A stretch of DNA of 64,000 nt, taken from positions 1 through 64,000 of the forward strand of contig NZ_NFHZ01000012.1 of NCBI RefSeq assembly GCF_002161555.1, given 5' to 3'. The stretch comes from Barnesiella sp. An55. Lineage in GTDB: Bacteria > Bacteroidota > Bacteroidia > Bacteroidales > Barnesiellaceae. Below, piece by piece: positions 1 to 10,558 of the stretch. Below the pieces are notes generated by a model that searched no databases, was not told the DNA's origin, and was given only the letters and a program-made list of their open reading frames with translations. Position 1 is the stretch's first letter. Each line of letters begins with the position of its first letter. The translations under genes and the position numbers were made by a program.

Positions 1-157
1 GACCACATGTGAAGACCCACAGAAAAAGCATTTTTTGTGCCATATTTATAATAATCTTCACAAAGATATTAAAATCAATGCTTTACTGAGGTTTAATCCT
101 GAATTTTGTCGACTAGGCCGTGATTGTAGGGGTATATAAGTAGAAGGGATGGCATAT

Positions 158-185
158 AAAAAGACGAGGAGCAAGAAGCTCCCCC
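158..185 (-). terminator. Intrinsic terminator of tracrRNA
   Basis: On the minus strand a GGAGC stem, TTCTT loop and GCTCC stem are followed by CTCGTCTTTTT. This gives the tracrRNA a defined 3' end near 158. The region 1-150 to its left shows no gene that I can recognise. Confidence 0.75.
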
Positions 186-240
186 TCTCAGATGTTTTCA
201 CAACGGAATAATCCTTATTGTGATTTGCTTTCAAATTTGT
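158..240 (-). ncRNA. tracrRNA of the type II-C CRISPR system
   Basis: A 25-nt stretch at 217-241 nearly matches the first half of the array repeat read on the minus strand (from TTGTGATT to CAAATTTGTA, one internal difference at the C/T after GATT). The opposite strand here is therefore an anti-repeat able to pair with the crRNA repeat. Reading leftward on the minus strand it is followed by AAGGATTATTCCGTTGTG, which has the GGA/UCC nexus-like hairpin typical of type II-C tracrRNAs, and then by a GGAGC/GCTCC hairpin with a T run (158-185). A TATATTTG promoter box lies just upstream at 245-252. Length about 80-85 nt. Both ends are inferred. It would guide Cas9 together with crRNA. Confidence 0.88.
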
Positions 241-244
241 AGAG

Positions 245-252
245 CAAATATA
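245..252 (-). promoter_or_regulatory. tracrRNA promoter, -7 box
   Basis: The minus strand reads TATATTTG, a full match to the Bacteroidetes -7 consensus TAnnTTTG, placed to start transcription at about 235-240, exactly where the anti-repeat begins. No convincing -33 TTTG is seen 19-21 nt further upstream. Confidence 0.6.
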
Positions 253-293
253 GGAATTCTTTCTTAATTATATTGTATATAGATAAATTTTTT

Positions 294-301
294 TACATTT
301 A
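294..301 (+). promoter_or_regulatory. Possible cas9 promoter, -7 box
   Basis: TACATTTA matches TAnnTTTG at 7 of 8 positions and lies 36 nt before the cas9 ATG. A TTG at 273-275 is 18 nt upstream, slightly short of the usual 19-21. It is divergent from the tracrRNA promoter in the same short interval. Confidence 0.35.
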
Positions 302-337
302 CAAAAAAATAGGGAATACTATAAACACACGATTAAC

Positions 338-3300
338 ATGAAAAATATATTGGGGCTGGATTTAGGGTCTTCGAGTATAGGTTGGGCTGTTGTTCATGAA
401 GATGAAGATAATAGGGACTTGATAGCGATGGGAAGTCGTATTGTACAACTTTCGGTCGAGGAGTTGTCGTCGTTTACTCAAGGTAACGGAGAGTCGGTAA
501 ATGCTCAGCGGACACGGACTCGAGGACAGCGTAGGGGGTATGACCGTTACCAGTTGCGCAGGTCGGCACTGATAGAAAAGTTGCGGTCGTTGGGAATGTT
601 GCCTGATGCTTCGTTGAGAGGATTGCCCAAGTTGCAATTGTGGGGATTGCGTTCTCGCGCGGTGACTGAGCAGATAGCTTTGCCTGAGTTGGGACGAGTG
701 TTGCTGCATCTGAATCAGAAACGGGGATACAAATCGACCAAAAGTGATTTCTCGGGCGATAAGAAGACGACCGATTATGTGAAGACGATTCTCAACCGAT
801 ACGACCAGTTGACGGCCGAGGGGTTGACCATTGGTCAGCATCTGTTCAAGGCGTTGAGTGCCGACCCTTTTTACCGCTGTAAAGAGCAGGTCTATCCACG
901 CAAGGCGTATGTCGAGGAGTTTGACCGCTTGATGGCCTGCCAGCGACAGTTCTATCCGCAGATTCTGACCGATGAGAATATCCGTTGCATACGCGACGAG
1001 ATTATATACTACCAACGGCCCCTGAAATCGTGCAAGCATTTGGTTTCGCTTTGCGAGTTTGAGAAGCGTGCCTATGAGAATGGGGCCGGCGAGAAGGTAT
1101 TTGCCGGTCCTCGGGTTGCTCCCCGCACCTCTCCGCTGTTTCAGCTTTGCCGGTTGTGGGAGAGCATAAACCACATTGAGATCAGAGACCGCCGGAACGA
1201 GGTGATTGAGATTTCGCTGGAGCAGAAGAATCGGATATTGGATTTTATGAATACTCATGAAAAGCTCAAAATAGGCGATTTGATGAAGCTGTTGGGGTTG
1301 CCCAAGTCGGGCGGCTTTCGGTTTGGCGACCAGTTCAAGGCCGGGCTGCAGGGTAACAAGACCCGCATCGATATAGCCAAGGCTTTGGGCAATTATCCAG
1401 ACCAGGAGCATTTGTTGCAGTTCAATGTTCGTGAGGTGGACTCTACACTGGTCGATGAAGAGACTGGCGAGATTCTGCCCATCATTGATACCTCGTTCGA
1501 GCAGGAACCGCTGTACAGACTTTGGCATGTACTCTATTCAATCGACGATCGCGAGCAGTTGCAGGCTGTGTTGCGCTGGCAGTTCGGTATCGACGACGAA
1601 GAGGTGCTCGCCCGCTTGAGTAAGCTCGATTTCGTGAAAGCCGGTTTTGGCAACAAATCGAGTAAGGCGATGCGCCGCATTTTGCCTTTCCTGCAACTGG
1701 GGCTGAACTATGCCGATGCGTGTGCTGCCGCCGGATACAATCATAGCCGTAGCGAGACCAAGGCCGAGAGCGAGGCGCGCCAACTGCTCGACCGCTTGCC
1801 GGCTATTCGCAAAAACGAGTTGCGGCAACCTGTGGTCGAGAAGATTCTTAACCAGATGGTCAACGTGGTAAATGCTCTCATGGAGAAGTATGGCCGTTTC
1901 GACGAGATACGGGTGGAGCTGGCTCGTGAGCTGAAGCAGAGCAAGGAGGAGCGGGAGAAGAGTTACAAGTCTATTCTGCGCACTCAGCGTGAGAACGAGC
2001 GGATTGCCGCCCGCATAGCCGAGTATGGCATCGCCACACGCTCGCGCATCCAGAAGTATAAGATGTGGGAAGAGACCGATCAATGTTGCATCTATTGCGG
2101 GCAGCCTGTAAAACTGAGTGATTTTTTGCAAGGATTCGGCGTGGAGGTCGAGCACATCATACCCCGGTCGTTGTATTTCGACAACAGCTTTATGAACAAG
2201 GTTTGTTCGTGCCGCCGCTGCAATAGCGAGAAGGGAAACAGAACCGCCTACGATTATATGGCGTCGAAAGATGCGGAGAGCTTCCAGAACTATCTCGGTC
2301 GGGTAAACGACCTGCTGGATCGGGGCAAGATATTGAAACCCAAGTGGCGCAATCTGCTTACCCCCGGTAAAGACATTCCCAAGGATTTTATAGACAGACA
2401 GTTGCGCGAGAGCCAGTATATTGCCCGCAAAGCTCGTGAGCTGCTCTCGATGGTGTGTCGCCAGGTAACGGCAACCAGCGGTACGGTGACCGATTTTCTG
2501 CGTCATACGTGGGGATGGGATACCGTGTTGCACGACCTGAACTTGCCCCGATATAAAGCGGTGGGGCTTACCGAGATGAAAGAGGTGCAGCACAACGGCA
2601 GTGTGATGAAACAAGAGCAGATAGTCGGGTGGACCAAGCGTCTCGACCATCGTCACCATGCCATCGATGCCCTCACGATAGCCTGTACCAAGCAGGGCTA
2701 CATACAGCGGTTGAACAGCATGAACGCTCAAAGCAAGGTAGAAGGAGAAGAGGGAGAAGAAGATGTGCGCTCTCAAAATCTGGAACGGTATATCCAGTCG
2801 CAGCCCCATTTCACGGTAGCCCAGGTGCGTGAGGCAGCCGACAAGATATTGATTTCGTTCAAGGCCGGCAAGAAGTCGGTAACCCCCGGCAAGCGCTACA
2901 CTCGCAAGAAGGGCAAGCGGGTGGTGGCTCAGCGTGGGTTGCTGGTGCCTCGCGGAGCCTTGAGCGAAGAGAGTGTATATGGCATTATTCGCCGATGGGA
3001 GAAAGACAAGCAGGGCAATCCCGTGCAAGTGCCGTATGCCGTGCTCAAATATCCCGTTGCTTCAATTGATTGCAAGTCTCTCAACAAAGTAGTTGACGAG
3101 GGTATCCGCCAGATACTCTCCGACCGTTTGGCCCAGTACGACGATGATCCCAAAAAGGCCTTTGCCACCCCTGTATATAGCGATGCCGAGGGGCGTGTCG
3201 CCATTCGCACCGTGCGGTGCCTGGCCCGGCCTGCGGTCGATACGTTGGTCCCGCTCAGGCGCAACGAGGCGGGGAGTCCGATAGCTTGGGCCAACCCCGG

Positions 3301-3816
3301 TAACAATCACCACGTAGCCATCTATCGCGACGAGGCCGGCAAGTATCGGGAGCAGATCGTTACCTTCTGGAATGCGGTCGATCGGCGAAGGGCCGGGCTT
3401 CCAGCCATTATCACGCAGCCACAAGCCGTGTGGGACAGTGTGTTGCAGCGAACCGACCTCTCTGAGGCCTTCCTGAAAACCCTCCCCGATGTGAAGTGGC
3501 AGTTTGTACTCTCTTTGCAGCAAAACGAAATGTTTATCCTGGGCATGAGCGACGAGGATTATCGCTATGCCATGGATCATCGCGACTATGCCTTGCTGAA
3601 CAAGTACCTCTATCGGGTGCAAAATGTAAGTACAGGTGATTATCGCTTCAGATACCATGTAGAAACCAAGGTAGACGATGAATATGATGGAAAGCCCAAT
3701 GCGACGTTGTCTATCCGTATGGGAAAATTGAAGCGGGTTCGTAGCATTAAAGCTCTATCGGAGTTAAATCCCCATAAGGTGCATTTGTCGGTGCTGGGTG
3801 AAATAGACGAAGCATT

Positions 3817-3820
<4 letters not shown>
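338..3820 (+). CDS. cas9: Cas9 endonuclease, type II-C
   Basis: RNA-guided DNA endonuclease that cuts target DNA using the crRNA:tracrRNA duplex. The 1160 residues show RuvC-I at the N-terminus (LGLDLGSSSIGWA, catalytic D8), an arginine-rich bridge helix at about 58-83, RuvC-II (RVELARE, E527), an HNH domain with VEVEHIIPRS (H606) framed by two CxxC pairs (C584/C587 and C625/C628) that probably bind zinc, and RuvC-III (DHRHHAIDAL, H774 and D777). All catalytic residues are present, so it should be active. The CxxC-bearing HNH and the size, with no cas4 or csn2 nearby, fit II-C. The ATG at 338 precedes MKNILGLDLG directly. It is the first gene of a cas9-cas1-cas2 operon and overlaps cas1 by ATGA. 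The PAM cannot be read from the sequence. Confidence 0.97.
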
Positions 3821-5084
<1,264 letters not shown>

Positions 5085-5088
5085 AAAC

Positions 5089-5118
5089 AAAAAAGCCGAT
5101 CATATAATCGGCTTTTTT
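5089..5118. terminator. Bidirectional terminator between cas2 and the array
   Basis: A perfect GCCGAT/ATCGGC stem (loop CATATA) has an A6 run on its left and a T6 run on its right, so it can act on both strands. It ends the cas operon and can also stop array transcripts arriving on the minus strand. Confidence 0.9.
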
Positions 5119-5192
5119 ATAAAATACAGCTTTGATTTTAAATCCTAACAGATTGTTTAACTGTTTGACTATAAATATGATGCACGTATTGT

Positions 5193-7061
5193 GCTGTATT
5201 TAATAAGTCAAAGATACAAATTTGAAAGCGAATCACAACGTCGAACGCTCAACTGACGGCCGATGAAAAGCTGTATTTAATAAGTCAAAGATACAAATTT
5301 GAAAGCGAATCACAACCCCATTGTTGCCGAACCCGAAGTTCCCGTTGCTGTATTTAATAAGTCAAAGATACAAATTTGAAAGCGAATCACAACAGGTACT
5401 ATTTCGAGTAAGAGAATGAGAAAGCTGTATTTAATAAGTCAAAGATACAAATTTGAAAGCGAATCACAACGCAGCGAAAGACAGAAAACAGCTTGGGTAT
5501 GCTGTATTTAATAAGTCAAAGATACAAATTTGAAAGCGAATCACAACAACGGGGACACCCGCCCGCTGATGGAGTATGCTGTATTTAATAAGTCAAAGAT
5601 ACAAATTTGAAAGCGAATCACAACTAGCGCGTCGATAGGGCTTGCCAGAGCGTTGCTGTATTTAATAAGTCAAAGATACAAATTTGAAAGCGAATCACAA
5701 CAAAAAATACTGTTTCTTGAAATAGACAGTTGCTGTATTTAATAAGTCAAAGATACAAATTTGAAAGCGAATCACAACGGTGCATAATGGTCGTATCTCT
5801 CCCAGTTAGCTGTATTTAATAAGTCAAAGATACAAATTTGAAAGCGAATCACAACTGAAGCGTTGTTAATCAGCATAAGGACGAAGCTGTATTTAATAAG
5901 TCAAAGATACAAATTTGAAAGCGAATCACAACATACGAATACTCCGACGATGAATTGAAAAAGCTGTATTTAATAAGTCAAAGATACAAATTTGAAAGCG
6001 AATCACAACAAGAAACTGATGAAGTTGTAGATTATGGTGCTGTATTTAATAAGTCAAAGATACAAATTTGAAAGCGAATCACAACGCATAAGCTCGGGCT
6101 TTACAAACATTTTATGCTGTATTTAATAAGTCAAAGATACAAATTTGAAAGCGAATCACAACGCGAGGTATGGCTAACGTTTGAAGGGCTTGAGCTGTAT
6201 TTAATAAGTCAAAGATACAAATTTGAAAGCGAATCACAACAGGCAACGGTTTGCTCGCCTCTATCCTGCCGCTGTATTTAATAAGTCAAAGATACAAATT
6301 TGAAAGCGAATCACAACAAACCAAGCCACCTTTTTGTCTGAGTATTGCTGTATTTAATAAGTCAAAGATACAAATTTGAAAGCGAATCACAACAACTGCA
6401 CATTAAGCGAGGGGTGATTTACCGCTGTATTTAATAAGTCAAAGATACAAATTTGAAAGCGAATCACAACTAGCTGCTTGTAGTTGCCTTGTCAAGCCAG
6501 CTGTATTTAATAAGTCAAAGATACAAATTTGAAAGCGAATCACAACACACCGGCTATCTGTTGGGCCTCTTGGGAGCTGTATTTAATAAGTCAAAGATAC
6601 AAATTTGAAAGCGAATCACAACACGCAAATATCAATAGACCCCGATTTGCTTGCTGTATTTAATAAGTCAAAGATACAAATTTGAAAGCGAATCACAACT
6701 TGTAGTAATTAGCAGTAACTGCATATGACGCTGTATTTAATAAGTCAAAGATACAAATTTGAAAGCGAATCACAACTGGCTCAGACAAACCGAAATATCG
6801 ATAAGCGCTGTATTTAATAAGTCAAAGATACAAATTTGAAAGCGAATCACAACTTGTCGAGCTTGTAACACTGCCGTTTTCGGGCTGTATTTAATAAGTC
6901 AAAGATACAAATTTGAAAGCGAATCACAACGAGAAATAACGATTACAAAAAAGTAGATAAGCTGTATTTAATAAGTCAAAGATACAAATTTGAAAGCGAA
7001 TCACAACTTCTGAGTCTTTCCTCCTGGTTGACCCCGAGCTGTATTTAATAAGTCAAAGATA
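5193..7061 (-). CRISPR. CRISPR array: 24 full 47-bp repeats plus one truncated, 24 spacers
   Basis: Repeat starts are 5193, 5270, 5347, 5424 and so on at 76-78 nt steps up to 6961; the repeat is 47 bp and spacers are 29-31 bp, mostly 30. The last copy (7038-7061) keeps only the first 24 bp as read on the plus strand. Read on the minus strand the repeat starts GTTGTGATTCGCTTTC and ends AAATACAGC; its first half pairs with the tracrRNA at 217-241, so the crRNA strand is the minus strand, opposite to the cas genes. Each repeat in this orientation holds GTTG, 19 nt, then TATCTTTG, a Bacteroidetes-type promoter. Full repeats appear identical by eye. No spacer origin was recognised. Confidence 0.97.
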
Positions 7062-7085
7062 GCGAAATGGCGAGTTTAGAGCAAA
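7054..7085 (-). promoter_or_regulatory. Promoter at the upstream end of the array
   Basis: On the minus strand TTTG (7082-7085), 20 nt, then TATCTTTG (7054-7061). The -7 box is the retained part of the truncated terminal repeat, while the -33 box comes from unique flanking sequence. It is therefore a complete promoter reading into the last spacer on the plus-strand map, the first one transcribed. A second TATATTTG box (7082-7089) overlaps the -33 element. Confidence 0.65.
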
Positions 7086-7105
7086 TATATGAAGGAGCTT
7101 TGGGA

Positions 7106-7130
7106 GGATACCGCGCCCCGCGCGGCATCC
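7106..7130. other. GC-rich hairpin beside the array
   Basis: GGATACCGCGC and GCGCGGCATCC form an 11-bp stem with one mismatch around a 3-nt CCC loop. It lies between the stop of the minus-strand gene at 7163 and the array. No T run follows on either strand, so it is not a standard intrinsic terminator, though it may still end or slow the upstream minus-strand transcript before the array. Confidence 0.5.
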
Positions 7131-7162
7131 AGTAATTTAGGCCTTTGTGCCCCAATGAGAGT

Positions 7163-8401
7163 CTATGAGGGGGTGGATGATGTATGTTTTCTTTTCCGCT
7201 GAATCATTCGCCCGATGGCATAGTCGGCACTTAGGAGCAGGGTGAGGGCGACGAGGGCGATGGCCAGGTGTATCCACTTGTGGTCGTTGTTGGCTTCTTG
7301 CTCGACGAGTCGGTAGAGGCGTGAATAGATGCCGGGAGAGACGGTGGAGCCGTCGCTTTTGATTACGTTTCGGGTGATGGAGATGTTGAGCAGTATTTCT
7401 CCCAGGTTATCGTTGAACCAAAGGGTGGGGTTTTGCCAGGCGGTTTGTAGAAAGTTCTCTTTGCCATAGGGGAGTAGTTCCCGTTTGAGTGTATTTGACG
7501 CCATGATCTTTTTCAAGACGGCATCGGTGAGGTATATGTCGTTTACGGTGACATACAGGTAGCCGGGCTGATGTGCGGTGAAGCTGTTCTTCTGCCCGCT
7601 GGCCAATTGTATGATGGCTTTGCACGAATCGCTGTCATAGGCGTTCCCGGCACTCTCGGAGTGGATATGGCAAAGGAGTGAACCGAATTGGGCATCGGCT
7701 TCTTTATAGATGCACAGGCTGTCGAATGTTTCGGTTTTTGCCGGGTAGGCGGTGTTGTTCCAATTGAAGTTTAGCCGGGCATTGTCTCGATTCTTGTCGT
7801 TCAAATCGGTTATGCGCCCGTAGAATGAGCCCGATGTGGTGATTTCTACGATGTCACCTTCGAGCAGTTCGACGCCGGTATTGGCCCAACAGATGGCGGT
7901 ATTGAAGAGATAGACCGTGTGTTCGCGGCCGCAGGGCTGGTTCATGGTGATGGCGCCTCGAGAGTTGATGTCGCTGTTGGGCGGGAAGAGGAGCACGTTG
8001 TTTATGAGGAAGGCCAGCATCGACACGATGAGTACGATATAGACGATGATCATCGAGATGAAGATGATGGCGTTGAGTCGTGCCGAGGTGCGTTTGCTTT
8101 TCCATTCGCCGGTAAACATCCAGCATACGACAGAGGCTATCCAGTAGAAGAGTGCGACGATGCACATGAAGCAGGCATAGAGCAGGCGCAGCAGGGCCGT
8201 GAAGAAGGGAAACCGTTTGGTTGTGTCGTATTTCCAGAACGGTTTGATGCCCAGCGACTCGTTTCCCTTTATGTCGGGATTGTTGTCTTCGCCCAGCAAT
8301 TCGGCGAAAAATGACTTGTCAACAATCTTGACATTGGCCGAGGTACCGGTGATGATACTGCGCTTGATCGTATCGATGAGTGAATTTAACCCCATTGCCA
8401 T
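7163..8401 (-). CDS. Membrane protein with a LecA-like extracytoplasmic domain, function unknown
   Basis: 412 residues, no confident family. The order is: a cytoplasmic N-terminus of about 65 aa, two to three membrane segments (about 67-99 and 109-139), a large outside domain (140-370), and a C-terminal membrane helix (about 375-398) with a basic tail. The outside domain has LFNTAICWANTGVELLEGD, a SGSFYG turn, GYLYVTVNDIYLTD and WFNDNLGEILLNISI. This pattern (GD-x-V-x-I, G-x-L-x-x-x-VND, DN-x-G) recalls the PA-IL/LecA type beta-sandwich; that is inference. The upstream neighbour is a paralogue sharing the same motifs, 6 nt away, so the two form an operon. ATG 8401 is taken; ATG 8395 is also possible. 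Confidence 0.72.
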   Translation of the reverse strand: MAMGLNSLIDTIKRSIITGTSANVKIVDKSFFAELLGEDNNPDIKGNESLGIKPFWKYDTTKRFPFFTALLRLLYACFMCIVALFYWIASVVCWMFTGEWKSKRTSARLNAIIFISMIIVYIVLIVSMLAFLINNVLLFPPNSDINSRGAITMNQPCGREHTVYLFNTAICWANTGVELLEGDIVEITTSGSFYGRITDLNDKNRDNARLNFNWNNTAYPAKTETFDSLCIYKEADAQFGSLLCHIHSESAGNAYDSDSCKAIIQLASGQKNSFTAHQPGYLYVTVNDIYLTDAVLKKIMASNTLKRELLPYGKENFLQTAWQNPTLWFNDNLGEILLNISITRNVIKSDGSTVSPGIYSRLYRLVEQEANNDHKWIHLAIALVALTLLLSADYAIGRMIQRKRKHTSSTPS

Positions 8402-8407
8402 GCGATG

Positions 8408-9469
8408 TTACTTTTTTCGTTCGATAACAATTAAGAAAGAGCCCACGTTGTCCATGAACCAGGCGTCGAAATATTGCTTCTCTTTGTAGTAGATGAGTTC
8501 GTTTACAAGGGGGTAGTAGGCCCTTTTGGTTTTCTCTGCCTCTTCGGATTTTTCGCTTGTGAAGGGGTAGTAGCCGAGCCTGAGTCCTACGTATTGGTAG
8601 TTTGTCGAGTCGTTGGAGAAGATGAGCTCGTTGTATTTTTTGAGCTCCTCTATTTTGGGATTTTGCGATATACACTGCATGACTTTGTTGTAGTCTATCT
8701 TATTGGAACAGCGCAGGATAATTGAGTCGAGATTCTCGCGGTACATCTGATCGATGATTGTGTCGGTCAATACGATGTCGTTTACGGCAAAGTGGAGTAT
8801 CCCGTCTTGTTTTATCTTCAACTTTTCGCGTCCTTTTCCTATGATCTCGATATTCTGTTTGTTGTCGAAGTGCGAGAGGGCCTCTTTGTCCCACGATATT
8901 TGGGTTTTCTGGTATTCGGCAGGGATTACCTGCATGAGCAGTTTGCCCACTTCGCATTGGTTGCTTATGCGGTATTTGGCGCGTAGCACATCGCGAGGTT
9001 CGGTCTTGTTCTGACCGTCGGTATCGACCCATTTGTCGGAGGGGAGAGAGTTGTTTTTGGCACTCTCTATGAGGTGGTGTATGGCGGTAAACGAGGCTCC
9101 CGACGCGCGTATGGTCAGCTCGTCGTTTTTGTGTACTTCTATACCCGAGTTGGCCCACAGTTCGGCCGTGTTGAAGAGCCAGTATATCACCTCCTTGTCT
9201 TCGGTTTTCATGATGGTGGCTCCGTAGAGGTTGGTCTGGATGACGTTGTAGGGGTAGAAGCTCTTGATCGAGATGACTACGAATACGAGCCCGGCGAACA
9301 ACACGACGATGATGATAAAGAGCGACAGCAGCACACGCCACATCATGCGCGGGTTCTTGAGGGTCTCGAACAGCTGCTTGTGCCGCACGATGAGCACTTC
9401 GACTTTGGGATTTTCCGATTGGGCCGAAGGGGTGGTGTTATCGGTGTGTTTCGTCTCTTCTTTTTCCAT
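8408..9469 (-). CDS. Membrane-anchored paralogue with a LecA-like domain, function unknown
   Basis: 353 residues: a cytoplasmic N-terminus of about 43 aa rich in polar residues, one membrane helix (about 44-69, LLSLFIIIVVLFAGLVFVV), then an extracytoplasmic domain to the end. It shares LFNTAELWANSGIEVHKND, an xIRASGASF strand, GILHFAVNDIVLTD and the C-terminal WFMDNVGSFLIVIE with the following gene, so the two are diverged duplicates. Unlike its partner it lacks the extra N-terminal helices and the C-terminal helix and ends directly after the DN-x-G strand. It is first in the two-gene operon. The upstream 157 nt to tatC hold no gene. Function not known; a sugar or surface ligand role is only a guess. 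Confidence 0.72.
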   Translation of the reverse strand: MEKEETKHTDNTTPSAQSENPKVEVLIVRHKQLFETLKNPRMMWRVLLSLFIIIVVLFAGLVFVVISIKSFYPYNVIQTNLYGATIMKTEDKEVIYWLFNTAELWANSGIEVHKNDELTIRASGASFTAIHHLIESAKNNSLPSDKWVDTDGQNKTEPRDVLRAKYRISNQCEVGKLLMQVIPAEYQKTQISWDKEALSHFDNKQNIEIIGKGREKLKIKQDGILHFAVNDIVLTDTIIDQMYRENLDSIILRCSNKIDYNKVMQCISQNPKIEELKKYNELIFSNDSTNYQYVGLRLGYYPFTSEKSEEAEKTKRAYYPLVNELIYYKEKQYFDAWFMDNVGSFLIVIERKK

Positions 9470-9626
9470 GGCAAGATTAAGTAAGGTGGTATGATCTCTT
9501 CAGAAAGAGATGTAAATATACAAATAAATTTTAAATAGTTATAATCCTGTGTCGGGAATATGCAGCCTGGGCTTGGAATATGAGTATGGGTTGTGAGCCT
9601 GTTTTCTATTGTTTTGCAAAGACTTA

Positions 9627-10454
9627 TTATTCGGCTTTGTCGGTCTCGTCGTCATCTTCGTCTTTGTGAGCCGGTTTCACCACCCAGGCGCTGATTTCAT
9701 AAAGAGCATAGAGAGGAACGAATACGACCGAGAGTGTGAAGGGGTCGCTCGAGGGGGTAATGAGGGCGGCCAGGATGAGCAGAATGACGATTGCATGACG
9801 ACGATAGGTCTTGAAGAACCGCCGGGTAATGAGCCCCATGTTTGACAGCAGCCAGCAAAGGAGCGGCAATTCGAAAACCAAACCCATGATGAAGTTGAGG
9901 GTGAGGAAGTTGTTCATGTAGGAGTCGAGAGAAATTTGGTTGGGGACCAGTTCGCTCACCTGATACTCGGCCAGGAACCGCAGGGTGAGGGGGAATACCA
10001 GAAAATAACCTACGGCAATGCCTATGAAAAACATGATGTTGCCCGCCAGAAAGGCGCCTCGGGCATGACGCTTTTCGCCGGCATAGAGTCCCGGACTGAT
10101 GAAGCTCCACAATTCGTAAATGACGTATGGAAAGGCGACCAACAGGGCCAGCCACATGGAGGTGCTCATGTGGATGAAGAACTGCGATGCCAGTTGTATG
10201 TTGATGAGTTTTACCTCGAACTGGTCGTTGCAGAAATCGGGTAGAATAGCCGTGTGCTGATTGAGCGCACACAGCCAGCGATACAGGATAAAATCGGAGT
10301 GGCAAGGGGCCAGTATGATGCTGTCGAAGATGTAGGGCATGAGGGCAAAGAATACGACAGACAAGAGGATAATGGCGCCGATAGAGCGCAGGATGACCTT
10401 GCGCAAGTCTTCGACGTGATCCCAAAAACTCATCTCTTTCAATTCGTTGCTCAT
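9627..10454 (-). CDS. tatC: TatC, twin-arginine translocase receptor subunit
   Basis: Inner-membrane core of the Tat export system, which recognises twin-arginine signal peptides of folded proteins. The 275 aa begin with MSFWDHVEDLRKVILRS, the conserved TatC N-terminal FxxHxxELRxR-type element, followed by about six hydrophobic segments and the FELPLL motif typical of the family (GLVFELPLLCWLL). The C-terminus is a charged cytoplasmic tail rich in D/E (KDEDDDETDKAE). It follows the tatA-like gene by 104 nt on the same strand. No tatB is present, as is common in Bacteroidetes where a single TatA-like protein can serve both roles. Confidence 0.95.
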   Translation of the reverse strand: MSNELKEMSFWDHVEDLRKVILRSIGAIILLSVVFFALMPYIFDSIILAPCHSDFILYRWLCALNQHTAILPDFCNDQFEVKLINIQLASQFFIHMSTSMWLALLVAFPYVIYELWSFISPGLYAGEKRHARGAFLAGNIMFFIGIAVGYFLVFPLTLRFLAEYQVSELVPNQISLDSYMNNFLTLNFIMGLVFELPLLCWLLSNMGLITRRFFKTYRRHAIVILLILAALITPSSDPFTLSVVFVPLYALYEISAWVVKPAHKDEDDDETDKAE

Positions 10455-10558
10455 ACCAATACAATGATTCTCCTCGCAGGTTTACCTGCTGCGGGGTAAC
10501 GACCAAACAGAAATTCTACCGTTGTTGTACTCGACGGGTTGTGACAAGGGTGTCGGGA

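Noticed and set aside
1-157. A partial gene at the left edge
   Set aside because: No open frame with recognisable features on either strand; AT-rich noncoding sequence before tracrRNA is the simplest reading.
5119-5192. The gap between cas2 and the first repeat as the array leader
   Set aside because: tracrRNA pairing and the promoter boxes show the crRNA strand is the minus strand, so transcription starts from the other end. The acquisition end remains open. An AAATACAGC at 5122-5130 is an inverted copy of the repeat's start but too short to count.
5193-7061. Self-targeting spacers against this window
   Set aside because: No spacer was seen to match other parts of the window by eye; a proper search is needed, so no claim is made.
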